Below, one piece after another: positions 1-9,499 of a stretch of DNA of 64,000 nt. Position 1 is the stretch's first letter. Each line of letters starts with the position of its first letter. The notes beneath the pieces are model-generated. The model saw nothing but the letters and a program-made list of their open reading frames with translations, was not told where the DNA came from and did no database searches. Origin of the DNA: Saprospiraceae bacterium (GTDB lineage: Bacteria > Bacteroidota > Bacteroidia > Chitinophagales > Saprospiraceae); the NCBI GenBank assembly GCA_016715105.1, contig JADKBO010000027.1:80552-144551 (forward strand), written 5' to 3'. Position numbers and translations under genes: made by a program.

Positions 1-1
1 A

Positions 2-46
2 AAACTAGTGGAACTTGAAACCATTGAAAAATTAAGCAATGAATAA
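2..46 (+). CDS. 3' end of a gene cut by the window edge
   Basis: Only the last 14 codons are present, ending LETIEKLSNE and a TAA at 44-46. The next gene's ATG (39-41) lies inside this end, so stop and start overlap by 8 nt and the two genes are probably translationally coupled. In DISARM loci the gene before drmA is often a DNA methyltransferase or the DrmD/DrmE helicase-type gene, but nothing in these residues identifies it. Confidence 0.5.
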   Translation, partial: KLVELETIEKLSNE

Positions 47-3000
47 AATTATAGATAAAAGAAATTCATTAGAACGTTTTATTCGAGAACAGACCTTAGG
101 TCCGGGAATAAACGGCTATCGATATGTAGACACCGAGAATGAAACTCTTGTTAACCAAAAACTTATTGGTGAAGCTCCAATAAACTATTCATCTGAAATT
201 TTGGATATTGTACCTGCTGCAATATACAGCACTGGAATTTTGTTTCCTGAAGACAAAAGTGGTACTTGTAAAGAAGGAAATATTTTAGATAATAATGAGC
301 AAACAGATAAAAAAGATGAAGCTGACGAACAAGACTCTCAAAATAATAGTTCAGAAGACATAGAAGCAACAGAAGGTGTCGAGTTAAATCAAATGTTTCC
401 AAGAACAATGGGCTTGACATGTTGCCTAAATAATAGCTTTTTAGATAAAGGCACAATAGAATTTAAGGTTTGCTTTCGATATTATCAAAAGCTTAAACAA
501 GATAAAGAAGGTAAATTCAACAATAAATATGGGCTTTTATGTGAAGTTAATCACGAAGAAATTCAGAAAATCATTACTAAATATGAACTTAATTCTTTTA
601 GAATAAAGTCCATTAATGAAAATCATTTTCTCTTATTATCAAAATTATCATCCGAAGAAATTACTAATATAAAAACAAGAATAAGAGAAATACAAAAGCA
701 AATTGCAGAAATTCTTTTTGATGAAGCAAATACAATATCTATAATTCCACAACTAACAAAAGCATCTTGTTATTTAAGTAATTTGAAGTCGTCAATTTAC
801 TACGAATTAAAGAATACGATTACAAATGATGATGTTCGAGAGAAGCTTTATGAAGTAACACAAAAAATAGAGCTTGCAGAAAACATCACAGACCATTTAA
901 GGAACTTATTAGATATTTATTCAGGAGGATATGGTTTATGGCAGTCCAAACCTATTGAAAGAATTATAAAATTAGAAAACTTACATTTTCCAGAGCAACT
1001 AAGAAAAATATCCTATTTGTACAATAAACCATATGACGATGTTAATATTTCAGCAATTCAAGAAGATGGAAAAATCACTAATGGATTAAAAGATGTTTTC
1101 CGAGTTGATTTAGATGATAAAAAAGAAGATTATGCTTCTCTTTCCGCAAACATTCAACTGAGCAGAGATTCAAGAAAAGAGAGTAATCAAGTATTTCTTA
1201 AAATTCAATTGATAAATACAAGTATTGCATTTGATGAAGCAAAACAAAATGACAATAGATATTACTCAACATTTAACGAATTAGTTAATCAGAAATCATT
1301 CTTTGGGGTTAATCTTTCAATTGAAAATGAATATTTGGTGCCATACAACAATCACGAATATAAGTCTGAAAAAAATGATATTTATTCTGAAGACACAACA
1401 ACGTCATTTATTTATAATCAATTCAAAGACTATGCTATTGGTCACGGTTGTTCTGTAAAGTGGAATCATACCAATGAAACAAGAATCGTAGAAACCGAAT
1501 ATTTACCTTTTTGTGAAACCCCTGATATTGATCCAATCCCAAGAGATAAAAGCAAGGATGCTGTAACAATTGAAAAAGAAGGCTTTGTTTCTCCATTGTT
1601 TTTAGAAAATTCACAATCTCAGGAATTTAAATGGCTATCAGTTTTTTCAGAATCTTCGAATGATGATATTGTAATCGGACTAAACGAATTTGTCGATTCC
1701 TACGGAATCTGGATTGAACTCAAAAGGAAAGACAAAAAATATCAGGATAATTATTCAGGCATTGCAAAACAAGAGTTAGATAAGTGTAAAGATGATTATT
1801 TAAGAATGAAAAAGAATATTGCTGCTTTTCTTACAGGAAAAAGCAATAAGGAAAATCTTGATTCTTTTCGTTTAATGAATGCATCAATGTTTATGCAATT
1901 ATGGCATTCTGTAAAGGCAAGACTTGGTGAAGTTAACGCATTTATGAATGACAACTCATTTAGCCATTTTGATTTTAATTTTTATAAAATAATTGCAGAC
2001 GATAAACTATTTTCAAAAACAGAGTCTGCGGGATGGAGAGCATTTCAGCTTGCCTTTATTCTTCTAAATTTAGATGGAATATTTAAAGCGAATGAAGATG
2101 AAAATTGGGATAAAAGAAACAATTGGGTCGATTTAGTTTGGTTTCCAACGGGTGGAGGAAAAACTGAAGCTTATCTTGGTTTAATTGCTCTTACTATTAT
2201 CAATCGAAGAAAGGAGTTCAAAGAAAAAGGTGGCGGTACAACTGCCATTATGAGATATACACTTCGCTTACTTACTATGCAACAGTTTCAAAGAGCAAGT
2301 TTAGTAATAATGGCTTTAGAATTAATCAGAAGATGGGGTGATTATAAATTAGGTGATGAACCAATCAATATAGGTTTATGGGTTGGTAAAAATTCAATTC
2401 CGAATTCAAATATTGATTTGATCTATGAATTCGAACATAAACTAAACCTAAAAAAAGAAAACAGAATTCCATTTAGTAATTGCCCTTGGTGTAATTCTGA
2501 GATAAAAGGTGAAACAAAAGAAGATACTGAAACAGCTTCTTCTGTGTATAATCAAAACAAAGTACACTTAAAGTGCACAAATCAAAAGTGTTCGTTCTCT
2601 TTCGGTCTTGGTCGCATTACTCGAAAAAGACAAGATCAAGGTCCTATTCCTGTTTGCTTGTCTGATGAAACCATTTATCAACATCCACCAGCACTCCTTT
2701 TTGGAACAGTTGATAAATTTGCTCAATTGGCTCATAAAGTTAATGGTCAAAATAATGGTAGAAATGCTGATTCAAGAAGAATATTTGGAACAGGTAATTG
2801 GGAAAATGGAAAACCGAAGGATGGTTATTTTCCTCCTGATTTAATTATACAAGATGAACTACACTTACTTTTGGGGCCTCTTGGTTCAGCAGTAGCATTA
2901 TTTGAATCAGCTATAGACCAACTATGTACAAGAGAAGATGGAACAAAGCCTAAAATTATTTCATCAACAGCTACGACAAGAAATACGCAATTGCAAATTG

Positions 3001-4310
3001 CAGCACTTTTTGATAGAAAAGTAAATCTATTCCCAAAGCAAGGGGTTGAGTGCGATGACTCATTCTTTGCGTTTTATCGAAGAACGTTTAAAAGTAGCGC
3101 TGACAAAACACCAGAATATCTTTCCAAAAGAAAATACATTGGTGTTTTACCTACAGGAAGAACACAGATATGGATGCAGATGAGATTGGCTGCAATTATA
3201 ATGACTCATAGAGCCATTTTTGAGTTGAAGGAGTTGGGAGAAAAGCATCCGATTGAATATGAGTCTTACAAGGACTTCGAAAAAGCAATGGATTATTATC
3301 ACACCACAATTTCCTATTTCAACAGTCTTAAAGAAGTTGGAAAAACTCAATCTCAAGTTCAAACATATATTTTGAAGGAATTAAGAAGAGTGTTTTCAAG
3401 AGTTGTAAGACCTCAAAAATTAATGCATTCTATTTACACTTATGGCCCAATACAAGAGTCTGAATTAACAGGAAGACTGTCAGGCGAAGAAGTTAAAAAT
3501 GAATTAAAAAGTGTTGAATCGAAGTGGAATGCAAAAAAACGTTTTGCCAATAATCAAGATAATGAATTGTTTAGAGGTAAAGTTCCTCCAGAATTCGTTG
3601 TTGCTACCAATATGATTTCTGTTGGTATTGATGTTTCAAGATTCAATACTATAATTATGAACTCAATGCCACGTAATACTGCAGAATATATTCAGGCAAG
3701 TAGCCGTGTGGCAAGAAATGATTATGGACTTGTTTTAACAGTTCATCATCCATTCAGGGCAAGAGATATTTCTCATTATGAGAAATTTATTGAGTTCCAC
3801 GAAAAAATGTATAGCTATGTTGAACCGATTTCTATAACTCCATTTACACAAAAAGCTGTGGAAAGGTATATGGGTTTGTATTTAGCAACAATGATTCGAC
3901 ATACTACTATATTTACGGAAAGGGTTTCGGCAAGTGAGATTTCAACTATTTCTGAAACTGAAATTTCAAACATAGTTTCAGATCTAACTAGTTATTTTGA
4001 AGAAAGAAAAATAAGAATGTCTGGTTATGACAATTTAATAAGCAACTTATTGAAACAAGAGAATATTGTTCAAATTAAAAATTGGATTGAAGATGCATTT
4101 TTAGAATGGAAAGAAGAATCAGATAAGAATTTTGCAGACAACAAAACATTTGTGTTCAATAACAAATCGGCAAGGACAACACCACCACAGGAACAACTCT
4201 ATGTAGATATAGAGGAATATGTAGGGAACATTCATAGCAAAAAATGGCAAGTACCAATGTCTTTGAGAGTTATTGAACCAGAAGCTGCTATCAAAATAAA
4301 TTCACTATAA
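39..4310 (+). CDS. drmA: DISARM core helicase DrmA
   Basis: This is a 1423-residue SF2-type helicase. A Walker A GGGKT lies at about 705-709 in the context WFPTGGGKTEAY, a DELH box at 939-942, an STATTRN motif III near 976, TNMISVGIDVSRF near 1189 and ASSRVAR (motif VI) near 1220. A zinc ribbon (C815, C818, C846, C851) sits between the helicase motifs. The long N-terminal half has no motif I can name. The WFPTGGGKTEAYLGL signature and the following DUF1998 gene match DrmA of DISARM, where DrmA and DrmB form the DNA-engaging complex that blocks incoming phage DNA. The length is at the upper end for the family. The ATG at 39 was chosen because it overlaps the upstream stop. The identification rests on motifs and gene order. 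Confidence 0.88.
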   Translation: MNKIIDKRNSLERFIREQTLGPGINGYRYVDTENETLVNQKLIGEAPINYSSEILDIVPAAIYSTGILFPEDKSGTCKEGNILDNNEQTDKKDEADEQDSQNNSSEDIEATEGVELNQMFPRTMGLTCCLNNSFLDKGTIEFKVCFRYYQKLKQDKEGKFNNKYGLLCEVNHEEIQKIITKYELNSFRIKSINENHFLLLSKLSSEEITNIKTRIREIQKQIAEILFDEANTISIIPQLTKASCYLSNLKSSIYYELKNTITNDDVREKLYEVTQKIELAENITDHLRNLLDIYSGGYGLWQSKPIERIIKLENLHFPEQLRKISYLYNKPYDDVNISAIQEDGKITNGLKDVFRVDLDDKKEDYASLSANIQLSRDSRKESNQVFLKIQLINTSIAFDEAKQNDNRYYSTFNELVNQKSFFGVNLSIENEYLVPYNNHEYKSEKNDIYSEDTTTSFIYNQFKDYAIGHGCSVKWNHTNETRIVETEYLPFCETPDIDPIPRDKSKDAVTIEKEGFVSPLFLENSQSQEFKWLSVFSESSNDDIVIGLNEFVDSYGIWIELKRKDKKYQDNYSGIAKQELDKCKDDYLRMKKNIAAFLTGKSNKENLDSFRLMNASMFMQLWHSVKARLGEVNAFMNDNSFSHFDFNFYKIIADDKLFSKTESAGWRAFQLAFILLNLDGIFKANEDENWDKRNNWVDLVWFPTGGGKTEAYLGLIALTIINRRKEFKEKGGGTTAIMRYTLRLLTMQQFQRASLVIMALELIRRWGDYKLGDEPINIGLWVGKNSIPNSNIDLIYEFEHKLNLKKENRIPFSNCPWCNSEIKGETKEDTETASSVYNQNKVHLKCTNQKCSFSFGLGRITRKRQDQGPIPVCLSDETIYQHPPALLFGTVDKFAQLAHKVNGQNNGRNADSRRIFGTGNWENGKPKDGYFPPDLIIQDELHLLLGPLGSAVALFESAIDQLCTREDGTKPKIISSTATTRNTQLQIAALFDRKVNLFPKQGVECDDSFFAFYRRTFKSSADKTPEYLSKRKYIGVLPTGRTQIWMQMRLAAIIMTHRAIFELKELGEKHPIEYESYKDFEKAMDYYHTTISYFNSLKEVGKTQSQVQTYILKELRRVFSRVVRPQKLMHSIYTYGPIQESELTGRLSGEEVKNELKSVESKWNAKKRFANNQDNELFRGKVPPEFVVATNMISVGIDVSRFNTIIMNSMPRNTAEYIQASSRVARNDYGLVLTVHHPFRARDISHYEKFIEFHEKMYSYVEPISITPFTQKAVERYMGLYLATMIRHTTIFTERVSASEISTISETEISNIVSDLTSYFEERKIRMSGYDNLISNLLKQENIVQIKNWIEDAFLEWKEESDKNFADNKTFVFNNKSARTTPPQEQLYVDIEEYVGNIHSKKWQVPMSLRVIEPEAAIKINSL

Positions 4311-4311
4311 A

Positions 4312-6594
4312 ATGAAAGTATTAAAGCAAAATCAATATAATCAAGGAGTTGGGAAAAACAAACTACTTTCTTCAACATCAGGGGTTGGCTCAATTATCAC
4401 GACCAAACTAGGTTCTTATGTCTTGATTTCAGATATCAATAAATGGAGATTTGTTAAATGGGCAAATTCAAAAGTCGAAATTATAAGAACCAATAACTCT
4501 GATGACAGAAAAGTTTATGAGTTAAGTAAAGATGAAATTTTGAATAGAGGCTTAGAGTTTATAGATGATCAAAGATTTATTAAGTTCGTTAAATCAGAAA
4601 AGAATCTTGAAAACTTAGTCTGTTTGGTCGGTATACCCCATATGGCCTTGAATGAATCTTTCAACACTCCAAACTGGAAAAATCATCCAATTAGAACTGC
4701 TTTACAAAATACAGGAGAACAATATGAAGGAGTCTCAAGCCATTATATGATTAATGGCACACACTTCCCAAAATGGTTTAAAAATTCTGATGGTGAATTA
4801 AAATTGGTTCGAGAATGGTTTGCAATTTGGGAAAAAGAATGTCGTAAATATCCTGACACTTTAAAACTCGATAATTTTGCCCCGCCTAGAGATGCATTAA
4901 GCAGAAAGGCATTTATCCGAGAATTGAATTCAAAAAATGAAGATGGCAATCCTATCAAAATTAGAGAATACAAAACTCTTGAACAGACGAATCTAATATT
5001 GATTTGTCCGAATGGTCACTTATCAGATATTCCTTGGGCTAATTATTTAAGGTGGAAAACAGAAAAGTATCTTAGACTTCGACCCGATGAAGATAAAGGA
5101 GAAAATCTTATGTCATATGAAATGGTTGGCCCTTGTTGCAGTAATCCAAAACTTATATGGACAGAAAGTAAAACAAAATCTGAAGGATATGGAAGTATCT
5201 ATATTGAATGTAATAGCTGTGGTATTGGGTCTGGCTCAGATAAAGAAAAACCTAAAATTAATCTTGAGGGTATCAATAGTTTAGAACCATATTGCATTGG
5301 TCAAAAACCTTGGGAATTAGATATTGAGAATCCTTCAATTACTCCATATGAAAATTGCTTCATTAGAAACGAAAGTAAAAATGGTCGTGAAAAAATGAGA
5401 ATTGCATTGGTAACAGCAAATAACGTTTACTATGCAAATGGATTTTCAAGTCTATTTATTCCAATGCACTTAGCAGAGAATAAACCTAAAGAGCTAATTG
5501 AGGCTCTAAACTTTCTGGAGAAAAAATATAGTAAATATTTTGAACGAACAGCAATAACTCGAGAAGAATACTGGAGTTCAAAATTTGATTTCAATGACTT
5601 TTTGATTGACAACGATATTAATCCTGAAAATGAAGGTGCCTTTAAAATCCAATTAGAATCAGAATTTTTAAACATTGCAAATGCTGTTGAAATTAGTGAC
5701 AAGCACGAAGAATACAGATGGCAAGAATACAGATGTTTTTCAAATCATTCAACATTGCCTGATATTGAGATAAACAAAGGATTGCGATTTAATGACATTC
5801 AACTACCAAACGAACTAATTAATCTTTTTAAAAAGATTCAGCAGGTTGAAGAATTAAAAGTAACAAATGTTCAATTGGACTTCACAAGGGTTAAACCTAA
5901 AGAAAGAATTGTTGTAAATGGCGAAGTGAAAGAATCTTCGAGTGGTCAAAATATATTTTCAATTGATTCTAAAGAGTTATTTACCCTGCCTGCAAATGAG
6001 TCTTTAGGAGAAGGTCTTTTCTTTGAATTTTCTAATGAACATATTGATAAATGGATTTCAGAAAATGTTGTTGTTTTAGCAAATCGATTTGAAAAATATT
6101 TAAAGGAAGTTCCGAACCCTAATAGTCAAGGACTAAGTTCCAAAATGAAAATTTTCAACAATAAATACAAGCACTTTTTAATTCATTCATTCTCACATAT
6201 GATGATGAGAGAACTAGAGTTCTCTTGCGGCTACCCAACAGCTAGTTTAAAAGAAAGGCTTTACATCTCTACAAGCCCTGAAAAGGAAATGTCAGGTTTA
6301 CTCATTTACACAGCGGAAGGTTCAGAAGGTAGTATGGGGGGCTTAGTTTCACAAGGAGAACCTGAAAAGGTGTTTGAAATCATTAAAAAAGGATTAGAAA
6401 GATCAGTCAACTGTTCTTCTGATCCGTTATGTTGGGAATCTGATGGACAAGGAATTTTTGACTTGAATCTATCTGCTTGTTTTTCTTGTTCTTTAGTAGC
6501 AGAAACAGCTTGCGAAGAAATTAATTTAGGTTTAGATAGAAGAGTTTTGGTTGATGAAAAATTTGGATATTTCAATAATATTATATATGGTTAA
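4312..6594 (+). CDS. drmB: DISARM protein DrmB (DUF1998)
   Basis: This 760-residue protein starts one base after the drmA stop. The C-terminal DUF1998 domain is clear: HSFSHMMMREL from about residue 625, a glycine-rich block from about 660 to 684 (MSGLLIYTAEGSEG, then GGLVSQGEP), and a cysteine cluster at C701, C707, C723 and C726. A second cysteine group around residues 275-305 (GPCC, then CNSCG) suggests another metal site. In DISARM, DrmB binds DrmA and together they recognise and load on unmethylated DNA. The C-terminal codons are overlapped by the start of the next gene, so all three genes are probably one transcript. Confidence 0.88.
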   Translation: MKVLKQNQYNQGVGKNKLLSSTSGVGSIITTKLGSYVLISDINKWRFVKWANSKVEIIRTNNSDDRKVYELSKDEILNRGLEFIDDQRFIKFVKSEKNLENLVCLVGIPHMALNESFNTPNWKNHPIRTALQNTGEQYEGVSSHYMINGTHFPKWFKNSDGELKLVREWFAIWEKECRKYPDTLKLDNFAPPRDALSRKAFIRELNSKNEDGNPIKIREYKTLEQTNLILICPNGHLSDIPWANYLRWKTEKYLRLRPDEDKGENLMSYEMVGPCCSNPKLIWTESKTKSEGYGSIYIECNSCGIGSGSDKEKPKINLEGINSLEPYCIGQKPWELDIENPSITPYENCFIRNESKNGREKMRIALVTANNVYYANGFSSLFIPMHLAENKPKELIEALNFLEKKYSKYFERTAITREEYWSSKFDFNDFLIDNDINPENEGAFKIQLESEFLNIANAVEISDKHEEYRWQEYRCFSNHSTLPDIEINKGLRFNDIQLPNELINLFKKIQQVEELKVTNVQLDFTRVKPKERIVVNGEVKESSSGQNIFSIDSKELFTLPANESLGEGLFFEFSNEHIDKWISENVVVLANRFEKYLKEVPNPNSQGLSSKMKIFNNKYKHFLIHSFSHMMMRELEFSCGYPTASLKERLYISTSPEKEMSGLLIYTAEGSEGSMGGLVSQGEPEKVFEIIKKGLERSVNCSSDPLCWESDGQGIFDLNLSACFSCSLVAETACEEINLGLDRRVLVDEKFGYFNNIIYG

Positions 6595-7357
6595 GAAACT
6601 TTGGTCCAGACAAGAACTCATCTTAGCTTTCAATCTCTATTTAAAGCTCCCTTTTGGTAAAATGCATAAGCATACACCCGAGATAATTAATTTGGCAAAC
6701 CTTTTGGGTAGAACGCCAAGTTCAATTGGAATGAGGCTAGGGGACTTTGCTAGTGTAGATCCTATTTTGCAAGCTAGAGGCATTGGTGGTTTAAAAGGAG
6801 GTATGAGTCAAGTAAAACCCATTTGGGATGAATTTTTTAATAACCAAGAAGAATTAGTATTCTTAAGTGAACAAATATTAGCAGAAAAGGAAAATTCTAG
6901 TATTGAAAATAAATACCAAGATTTACTTTTTGATATAAAAGATTTGAAAGGACAAGATATTATACGTCAAGTTAAAACACGAGTCAATCAATCAGTATTT
7001 AGACAAATGGTTCTGGCAAACTACTCTGCAAAATGTGCCATTACAGGCATAGATGTTCCAGAATTATTATTAGCGAGCCACATTATCCCATGGTCAAAAA
7101 ACGAACAGCATAGATTAAACCCAGAAAATGGGATTTGCCTTTCGGCACTTTATGATAAAGCTTTTGATAAAGGGTTGATAAGTATTAATAAAAGCTTTGA
7201 AGTCATTTTATCACCATCTTTAAAATTTAAAAAGGATACTTCATTTTATAGGAATTATTTTTCATCTATTGAAAATATTAAAATTACTGAACCCATAAAA
7301 TACCTTCCAAGAAAAGAATTCTTAGAATTTCACTTAGATATGATATTTATAAAATAA
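6587..7357 (+). CDS. HNH endonuclease in the DISARM operon
   Basis: The 256-residue product has an N-terminal domain starting MVKKLWSRQELILAFNLY with a helix pair around LANLLGRTPSSIGMRL (probable DNA binding), a linker, and a C-terminal HNH fold: H165 in ASHIIPW, then N in NPENGICLS and the LYDKAFD end. This combination is typical of stand-alone predicted restriction HNH enzymes (COG3440-like). The start at 6587 was preferred over an upstream in-frame ATG at 6551 because it gives the same 8-nt overlap with drmB (ATGGTTAA) as drmA has with its upstream gene and matches the WxRxELxLAFNLY start of the family. It occupies the position usually held by the phospholipase-D protein DrmC, which is absent from the window. 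A nuclease arm is inferred. Confidence 0.82.
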   Translation: MVKKLWSRQELILAFNLYLKLPFGKMHKHTPEIINLANLLGRTPSSIGMRLGDFASVDPILQARGIGGLKGGMSQVKPIWDEFFNNQEELVFLSEQILAEKENSSIENKYQDLLFDIKDLKGQDIIRQVKTRVNQSVFRQMVLANYSAKCAITGIDVPELLLASHIIPWSKNEQHRLNPENGICLSALYDKAFDKGLISINKSFEVILSPSLKFKKDTSFYRNYFSSIENIKITEPIKYLPRKEFLEFHLDMIFIK

Positions 7358-7460
7358 GCCACTATGCATCAAAACCCATGAGTATCCAATGGGAACTCAA
7401 AGAGCCATTGCCCAACTATTTGTGGAAAGATGCCGCGAAGTTGAGGGTAGGGTAGCAACC

Positions 7461-7700
7461 CAATCTCGGTGGAATGTGAACTTTCAGTTCGCAGTCAGAA
7501 CCAAGCTGCCAAATAAATTTGGCAGTCTACAAAGCATCGTAGAAATGGCTTTGAATCCCATCCAAACACCGCCGAAATCTATTTCGCAACAACTAAGCCC
7601 TGTGGACTGCGAACTTCAGTTCGCAAAAAAAAACATACCGCCAAATTAATTTGGCAGTCCACAAAGTACTCTAGAAATGGCTTCGACTCTCCTCGTTCAC
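7461..7700 (+). repeat. Family A hairpin repeat, two tandem units
   Basis: Two head-to-tail units begin at 7469 and 7602 (period 133). The better unit has an outer 9-bp stem GTGGACTGC (7602-7610) with GCAGTCCAC (7654-7662), enclosing hairpin TGCGAAC-TTCA-GTTCGCA (7608-7625) and palindrome GCCAAATTAATTTGGC (7640-7655). A third hairpin, CGAAAT-CT-ATTTCG, is at 7573-7586. Reading frames run through it, but their translations repeat with the DNA in every copy, so it is not a gene. The stretch from 7358 to 7765 holds nothing else recognisable. Confidence 0.9.
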
Positions 7701-7765
7701 TTATACAAATTTAAATTTGCATTGTACGGTTAATTGCCGTAGATTTGTGCTAAATAAACTTCATA

Positions 7766-8047
7766 ATGGAAGCACAATTAAATAAAGATGAGCGCATAGA
7801 GTTGAGAGTTTCTGCAACCGATAAGAGAATTTTCAGAAAAGCCCAAAAACTGAGTGGTGACAAGTCATTTAGCAGTTTTATTGTGCGAATAGTTAAAGAA
7901 AAAGCTGAAGAAATCGTCGCTAAAAATGATAAAATCATAGCTACTGAAAAAGATCGTCAGATGTTTTTTGATGCCGTATTCAGCAATACAAAACCAAATC
8001 GAAATTTGGCCGAAGCTGCGAAAAGATACAAAGCAATTAATTCCTGA
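7766..8047 (+). CDS. TacA-like DUF1778 antitoxin
   Basis: This 93-residue protein has the DUF1778 layout: an N-terminal ribbon-helix-helix (RIELRVSATDKRIFRKAQKL, then SFSSFIVRIVKEKAEE) and an extended C-terminal tail with FFDAVF and N-L-A-E-A-AKRYK that normally wraps the toxin. DUF1778 proteins pair with GNAT acetyltransferase toxins that modify charged tRNA, and such a gene follows two bases downstream. The RHH domain normally represses the operon; I see no clear operator in the repeat-rich DNA upstream. Confidence 0.88.
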   Translation: MEAQLNKDERIELRVSATDKRIFRKAQKLSGDKSFSSFIVRIVKEKAEEIVAKNDKIIATEKDRQMFFDAVFSNTKPNRNLAEAAKRYKAINS

Positions 8048-8049
8048 AG

Positions 8050-8541
8050 TTGAATATTTCGATACTAGATAACACGCACAACAGAAAGAGTTTTGAATGC
8101 GAAGAGCAAACGCTAACAGACTATATTCAACATCAAGTCAGTCAGGACATAAAGAAAAAACTTGCTGTTTGTTTCGTAGCAACCGACAAAGACAACAATG
8201 TAATTGGCTACTATACCTTGACCAGCGAAAGCCTTGGCCGAGAACTGATACCAGATAAGTATATCAAAAAAGTCCCTCAGACTTATAACGCCCCGGTAAT
8301 CTTACTCGGTCGTTTAGCCAGACATCAAAAAGAAAAAGGAACAGGACTTGGCGAATACCTCTTATTGGATGCACTCTTCAGAGCTTATACCCTCTCAGAA
8401 GAAAGCATTGGCGCTATGGCAGTTGTTGTTGATCCAATTAATGAATATGCTGTGAAATTTTATGAAAAGTATGGATTTCTTCATCTGCCTGATAGTGGAA
8501 GGATGTTCCTTCCGATGAATACCATCAAACAGATTGTTTGA
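8050..8541 (+). CDS. TacT-like GNAT acetyltransferase toxin
   Basis: The 163-residue protein starts at a TTG two bases after the tacA stop. A GNAT fold is visible: ECEEQTLTDYI at the start, VIGYYTLTSESL as the central strand, LLGRLARHQKEKGTGLGEYLL as the acetyl-CoA loop (R/Q-x-x-G-x-G/A type), VVVDPINEYAVKFYEKYGF, and the terminal PLP-like strand PDSGRMFLPM. TacT-family toxins acetylate the amino group of aminoacyl-tRNA and stop translation; the tyrosine in EKYGF is in the catalytic position. It is paired with the DUF1778 antitoxin. No truncation or frameshift is seen. Confidence 0.9.
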   Translation: MNISILDNTHNRKSFECEEQTLTDYIQHQVSQDIKKKLAVCFVATDKDNNVIGYYTLTSESLGRELIPDKYIKKVPQTYNAPVILLGRLARHQKEKGTGLGEYLLLDALFRAYTLSEESIGAMAVVVDPINEYAVKFYEKYGFLHLPDSGRMFLPMNTIKQIV

Positions 8542-8575
8542 AATAGAAGGCATCATTTACGAAATCAATTCTTAA

Positions 8576-8815
8576 CACCCAATCCCAGTGGACTGCTAAC
8601 TTCAGTTCGCAGCCAGAGACTTGCAGCCAAATAAATTTGGCATTCCCACAAAGCATCGTAGAAAGGGCTTTGAATCCCATCCAAACACCGCCGAAATCTA
8701 TTTCGCAACACCCAAAGACCAGTGGACTGCGAACTTCAGTTCGCAGAAAAAACATACCGCCAAATAAATTTGGCAATCCACAAAGCATCGTAGAAATGGC
8801 TTTGGCTCTCCCCTA
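8576..8815 (+). repeat. Family A hairpin repeat, two tandem units
   Basis: Units start with GTGGACTGC at 8588 and 8722. The second unit carries TGCGAAC-TTCA-GTTCGCA (8728-8745) and GCCAAAT-AA-ATTTGGC (8759-8774). Its closing outer arm has one mismatch (GCAATCCAC). The CGAAAT-CT-ATTTCG hairpin lies between the units near 8692-8705. It sits between the TacAT and ParDE modules. Confidence 0.88.
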
Positions 8816-8969
8816 AAAAACTAACGAAATCTATTTAATTTCTTAAAGTTACCCCCACTTACAATCGGAGTCCATATCTTTGTATTTGAAGTTTAAGTAA
8901 ATGAGGTATATGAGAAGTTAAGTGGCACTTTTTTAACCTTTAGTTTGTTATAACCTAAAACAATCAAAT

Positions 8970-9203
8970 ATGTCTAGCATAGAATTAAAAAATAAAGTTT
9001 ACAAAGAATTGGAATCTGCGGATGATTATTTGTTGGAAGAAATTTTAGGTCTCATAGATATAGAATCGAAAAAAAAGGAGATTGTTAAAATACCAGATCA
9101 TTATAAAGAAGCTCTAGAAAATAGTATATCTCAAATTAAATCAGGAAACACAATTCCTAATGCTGAGGTCGAAGAAAAGTATCGAAAATGGCTTTACAAA
9201 TAA
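8970..9203 (+). CDS. ParD/antitoxin-like small protein
   Basis: This 77-residue protein is helical and charged, with no named DNA-binding motif that I can place with certainty. The segment LKNKVYKELESADDYLLEEILGLID followed by HYKEALENSISQIKSGN and the end AEVEEKYRKWLYK resembles the small antitoxins that precede RelE/ParE toxins in Bacteroidota. Its last codons overlap the next gene by 16 nt, which supports a toxin-antitoxin operon. A TATCTTTG at 8875-8882 could be the promoter -7 box, though the matching TTTG upstream is weak. Confidence 0.72.
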   Translation: MSSIELKNKVYKELESADDYLLEEILGLIDIESKKKEIVKIPDHYKEALENSISQIKSGNTIPNAEVEEKYRKWLYK

Positions 9204-9490
9204 TTTGGACCGTTGATGCTAAGAAGCATTTAAATGATATTCTTGATTATTGGTGTAAAAGAAATGGTTCAAAAACCTATTCACAAAAGCTTTACCTTAT
9301 CGTCAAAAACGCTCTTATAACACTTTCAAAATATCCAGAATCTGGAAAGTTGACAGAAAATCCACTTATTAAGGCAAAGATTATTAAGGACTATTATTTA
9401 TTTTATACGTTTGATAATACACATTTAATTGTGGTTGGTTTTTGCGATATGAGAAGAGATCCTGAATATATTGAGACGTTACTCACATAA
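9188..9490 (+). CDS. RelE/ParE-family toxin
   Basis: The 100-residue product shows the ParE fold: IIWTVDAKKHLNDILDYW (strand and helix 1), a second helix with LYLIVKNALITLSKYPESGK, then strands around YYLFYTFDNTHLIVVGFCDMRRDPEYI. The family includes gyrase-poisoning ParE and ribosome-dependent RelE enzymes; the DMRRDPE ending, with few basic catalytic residues, is closer to ParE-type proteins. The ATG at 9188 is inside the end of the antitoxin gene. It appears full length. Confidence 0.82.
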   Translation: MALQIIWTVDAKKHLNDILDYWCKRNGSKTYSQKLYLIVKNALITLSKYPESGKLTENPLIKAKIIKDYYLFYTFDNTHLIVVGFCDMRRDPEYIETLLT

Positions 9491-9499
9491 AAGAAGCTA

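Noticed and set aside
7389..7649. An 86-codon frame over family A DNA
   Set aside because: The same peptide words occur in every repeat copy and the frame follows the hairpins; it is repeat translation, not a gene.
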